Below are positions 63,572-64,000 of a stretch of 64,000 nucleotides of DNA, in pieces. This DNA is from Methanocaldococcus sp. FS406-22. Its GTDB lineage: Archaea; AGJL01; Methanococci; Methanococcales; Methanocaldococcaceae. The notes under the pieces are model-generated. The model ran no database searches. It was not told the origin of the DNA and was given only the letters and a program-made list of their open reading frames with translations. How positions within the stretch are numbered: the first letter of the stretch is position 1; every line of letters begins with the position of its first letter. Location: the NCBI RefSeq assembly GCF_000025525.1, contig NC_013887.1, positions 1,436,729 to 1,500,728 on the forward strand, read 5' to 3'. A program made the position numbers and the translations under genes.

Positions 63572-64000
63572 TTACATTATTTTTAAACTCTTTAAATAGT
63601 TTAAAATCTCTTCATGAACTACCTTTACTGACTTTTTTGTCGTGTCAATAACTATAAAATTATATTCTTCAGCCAACTCTAAATACTTATTCTGCACTTT
63701 TTCCAAAAAATCTTTTTTTTCAAATATGTCTTTTGTTTTAACTCTCTTTAATGCTGTCTCAATATCAACAACTAATAAAAAAACAATATCTGGCTCTAAA
63801 GCGTACCTATTTATTGATTTTATAAAATTCTCATCAACCCCTGCAACGCTTTGGTATGCGATTGAAGAGTATAGATACCTATCACAAACCACAGCCCTTT
63901 TTTTCAGCTCTTCTTTTATTAATTTGGTGTGCTCCACTCTATCAGCTGCAAATAATAAAGCTAAGGTTTTATTATCAACTTTAACGTTTCCAGATAAAAT
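63572..64000 (-). CDS. tmk: Thymidylate kinase, C-terminal part (cut by window edge)
   Basis: The frame stays open to the window end, so the gene is partial at its N-terminus. LLFAADRVEHTKLIKEEL, CDRYLYSSIAYQSVAGVDEN (DRY and lid) and VFLLVVDIETALKRVKTKD are dTMP-kinase motifs. The P-loop lies beyond the window. The GTG at 63937 is internal, not the start. It phosphorylates dTMP to dTDP. Confidence 0.88.
   Translation of the reverse strand: MLSGNVKVDNKTLALLFAADRVEHTKLIKEELKKRAVVCDRYLYSSIAYQSVAGVDENFIKSINRYALEPDIVFLLVVDIETALKRVKTKDIFEKKDFLEKVQNKYLELAEEYNFIVIDTTKKSVKVVHEEILNYLKSLKIM

Overview
The window is AT-rich archaeal DNA from a hyperthermophilic methanogen of the genus Methanocaldococcus. 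Many proteins (HMG-CoA reductase, fibrillarin, Nop5, L39e, the DEAD-box helicase, RtcB with its intein) read almost like those I remember from M. jannaschii, in the same neighbour order. Several accessory blocks are not ones I associate with the M. jannaschii type strain, so a close relative or other strain is more likely; this rests on memory, not a search. Archaeal hallmarks include eukaryote-type ribosomal proteins (L14e, L34e, L39e, L40e, S8e, S19e), the C/D snoRNP proteins fibrillarin and Nop5, Pol D small subunit, archaeal primase large subunit, BRE/TATA promoters ahead of stable RNAs, and GGTGAT/GGAGG ribosome binding sites.

Layout. 1-0.56 kb: five tRNA genes on the minus strand behind one strong promoter. 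0.6-3.1 kb: tRNA methyltransferase Trm-G10 and a MATE exporter. 3.2-7.7 kb: an accessory island with a degenerate PP-loop protein overlapping a DUF4855-like protein, then two tandem secreted, C-terminally anchored paralogues. 7.8-20.9 kb: Tsr3, L40e, a SpoIIM-like protein, HMG-CoA reductase, unknown membrane proteins, a decayed nucleotidyltransferase, a HisA-like barrel, Pol D small subunit with primase large subunit, MscS, an amidohydrolase, HisB, fibrillarin and a SAP/nuclease-like protein. 21-28.5 kb: small membrane proteins, Nop5, a ThiF-like protein, tRNA-Cys, S19e, a PDCD5-family protein, a PP-loop protein, L39e, a hairpin-array element, a lipoprotein and a CooC-like ATPase. 28.6-30.5 kb: a DUF2075 helicase broken by a GC-rich ncRNA-like segment. 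30.5-44.9 kb: aminotransferase, RtcB with intein, split transketolase plus ribulose-phosphate epimerase, DUF389, PdxS, HypE, BpsA, a radical SAM protein, S8e and a DASS transporter. 45-64 kb: TPR protein, ArfC, RelB/RelE remnants beside a second GC-rich structured segment, an MnmC-like methyltransferase, DEAD-box helicase, AMP phosphorylase, MoeA, DUF354, a TPP enzyme, PAP2 phosphatase, an Fe-S/Zn protein, TRAM protein, L14e-CMK-L34e, PyrD, a CBS protein and a partial thymidylate kinase.

Functional themes. RNA biology dominates: tRNAs and Trm-G10, Tsr3, fibrillarin, Nop5, RtcB, ribosomal proteins, TRAM protein and DEAD-box helicase. Replication is represented by DP1 and PriL, overlapping as a unit. 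Pentose supply runs through the split transketolase and Rpe, and nucleotide salvage through AMP phosphorylase.

The most unusual content is non-coding: (1) a GC-rich RNA-like segment with a consensus promoter, replacing the middle of a helicase gene; (2) a GC-rich segment able to form two stems joined by a loop-loop contact, abutting a relE gene that has no start codon; (3) two homologous arrays of five small hairpins, one flanked by a 25-bp direct repeat copied from the rpl39e 3' end; (4) two homologous ~100-bp inverted-repeat elements whose central hairpins differ by compensatory changes; (5) a short GC-rich stretch matching a conserved 5' region of 16S rRNA.
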